Made by a program: the position numbers and the translations under genes. Shown piece after piece: positions 4,991-6,178 of a stretch of 6,178 nucleotides of DNA. Within the stretch, counting starts at the first letter, position 1. Each line of letters begins with the position of its first letter. Source of the DNA: Gammaproteobacteria bacterium (GTDB taxonomy: Bacteria > Pseudomonadota > Gammaproteobacteria > Enterobacterales > GCA-2746155); assembly GCA_024206355.1 (NCBI GenBank), contig JAAGZM010000266.1, forward strand, positions 1 to 6,178, read 5' to 3'. The notes under the pieces are model-generated. The model had not been told where the DNA came from. It did no database searches and saw nothing but the letters and a program-made list of their open reading frames with translations.

Positions 4991-6178
4991 ATGAAAAATA
5001 AACTTAAAACAAAAGTACATCATGTTGTCCTATTATTCTTAATATTTTCTATATCGAGTGTATGGGCTGCAACCATTTCTAAAGAACAAGTAACAACTGA
5101 TGTTGAATTTTTAGCGAAGGATGAGTTAAAGGGTCGCGCAAATTTTTCAACAGAAATTGAACAGGCTGCAGATTACATTGATAGTCGGTTCTCGGAAATC
5201 GGATTAACTCACATTGCTGGGTTAAAAAGTTTTAAACAGACTTTTTCAATTACTAAAATTCAACCCAAGGAAATTAATATTATTCTCAACGGAAAGAGTA
5301 TTCAAACTGAAAATCTCGCTATGGCTAGTACCATTGAATCAATTTCATGGCAGGACAAGAATGATTTTAGTACCCACATTCTGTCTGCTGAACAAGATAT
5401 GAGAAAAAATATCAGTCAACTAAATATGGAAGGAGGTAATCACTTAGTTCTATTAAATACAGCCCATGCAGATATGTTTTCTCGTTATCAATCTTATTTT
5501 AACCGTGGATTAACTAAACTGAGTTTAGACAATCAGGGAGCGATTCTAGTTATCCTGACTGATGAGTTAAAAATTAATGCGATTGATGTTCAAGCAACTG
5601 TGAGTTTTAGTCATCAGAAACTAACGAATATGGTTGGCATACTCCCTGGAAAATCAAAACCAGAAGAAATTGTACTTTTTAGTGCGCATTATGATCATTT
5701 GGGTGAAAAATCTGATGCTACGGGTGATCATATTTATAATGGAGCCGATGATGATGCATCTGGTACTGCTGCAGTTATGAATTTAGCTCAGCATTTTGCT
5801 AAGCGCTCAGACAATGAGAGAACATTAATGTTTACAGCTTTTGCTGCTGAAGAAATTGGTGGCTATGGATCAAAATATTTTTCCGAACATTTAGATCCTA
5901 ATAAAGTTATTGCTATGATTAATATTGAAATGATTGGTAAGGCATCTAAGTTTGGTGAAGGTACTGTCTGGATGACGGGAATGGAGCGTTCAGATTTAGG
6001 TAAATTATTAAATAATAACTTGCTTGATAAGGGTAAAAAAATCTATCAAGATCCTTATCCAGAGCAAAAACTTTTTTATCGCTCAGATAATGCAACACTG
6101 GCACGACTTGGTGTACCTGCTCATAGCTTCAGCACCACTCAGTTAGATAAAGATCAACATTATCATCAAGTCAGTGAT
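4991..6178 (+). CDS. Secreted M28-family zinc peptidase (3' end outside window)
   Basis: The reading frame stays open from the ATG at 4991 to the window edge, giving 396 residues with no stop; only a short C-terminal segment should be missing. Residues 1-26 are a Sec signal peptide (basic start, hydrophobic core, cleavage near V-W-A after A26). The M28 di-zinc site is recognisable: His233 in AHYDH, Asp254 in GADDDASG, base Glu287 with ligand Glu288 in AAEEIGG, Glu313 in NIEMIG, and His392 in HYHQVSD. Glu313 replaces the Asp seen in Streptomyces griseus aminopeptidase; the family accepts either acid. The roughly 200 residues before the first metal ligand are probably a propeptide-like or accessory region, possibly a reduced PA-type insert; this is inferred. 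A weak AAGAG ribosome-binding site (4979-4983) precedes the start by 7 nt. It probably shares a transcript with the DUF885 gene 32 bp upstream. The family call is firm; aminopeptidase rather than carboxypeptidase activity is only likely. Confidence 0.93.
   Translation, partial: MKNKLKTKVHHVVLLFLIFSISSVWAATISKEQVTTDVEFLAKDELKGRANFSTEIEQAADYIDSRFSEIGLTHIAGLKSFKQTFSITKIQPKEINIILNGKSIQTENLAMASTIESISWQDKNDFSTHILSAEQDMRKNISQLNMEGGNHLVLLNTAHADMFSRYQSYFNRGLTKLSLDNQGAILVILTDELKINAIDVQATVSFSHQKLTNMVGILPGKSKPEEIVLFSAHYDHLGEKSDATGDHIYNGADDDASGTAAVMNLAQHFAKRSDNERTLMFTAFAAEEIGGYGSKYFSEHLDPNKVIAMINIEMIGKASKFGEGTVWMTGMERSDLGKLLNNNLLDKGKKIYQDPYPEQKLFYRSDNATLARLGVPAHSFSTTQLDKDQHYHQVSD

Overview
The window reads as ordinary chromosomal sequence from an AT-rich Gram-negative bacterium. 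The best guess is a marine gammaproteobacterium of the Alteromonadales type (Colwellia, Thalassotalea, Shewanella or Pseudoalteromonas relatives). The grounds are a gammaproteobacterial-type tRNA-Asp with encoded CCA, a low GC content (estimated by eye in the mid 30s), A/T-rich third codon positions, a lipoprotein with a Gram-negative lipobox, and several exported hydrolases of families common in such bacteria. The genus assignment is inference; no marker gene is present.

Layout. Positions 1-248 hold no supported protein gene. They contain an imperfect hairpin (47-72) and a near-consensus stable-RNA promoter (157-185) that drives a single tRNA-Asp(GUC) gene at 249-325. Convergent to it, on the minus strand at 400-1140, is a short-chain dehydrogenase/reductase with an N-terminal export signal, which is unusual for an NAD(P)-dependent enzyme. 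The divergent region 1141-1406 carries a Fur-box-like sequence, two small dyads, an extended -10 promoter and three tandem 13-bp repeats at the start of the predicted transcript. The gene that follows (1407-2054) encodes a soluble two-domain protein: an N-terminal DUF1707 domain and a LiaF-like C-terminal beta-repeat domain. Its true start is the ATG at 1407, not a TTG further upstream.

From 2177 to the right edge, three plus-strand genes lie close together (gaps of 43 and 32 bp) and probably form one operon. They encode a secreted alpha/beta hydrolase with an intact Ser-Asp-His triad, a DUF885 metallopeptidase-like outer-membrane lipoprotein that starts at TTG, and a secreted M28-family zinc peptidase whose 3' end is cut off by the window edge. 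All three carry export signals, so the cluster looks like an extracytoplasmic set for breaking down peptides or esters. That joint role is inferred from context and families and is not shown by the sequence.

I found no mobile element, CRISPR array, phage gene, toxin-antitoxin pair or obvious new defence system. The points most worth a second look are the exported C-factor/Sniffer-like SDR, the tandem 13-bp repeats that each carry a -10-like hexamer, and the DUF1707-LiaF-like protein that has no membrane segment and no Lia-type signalling partners next to it.
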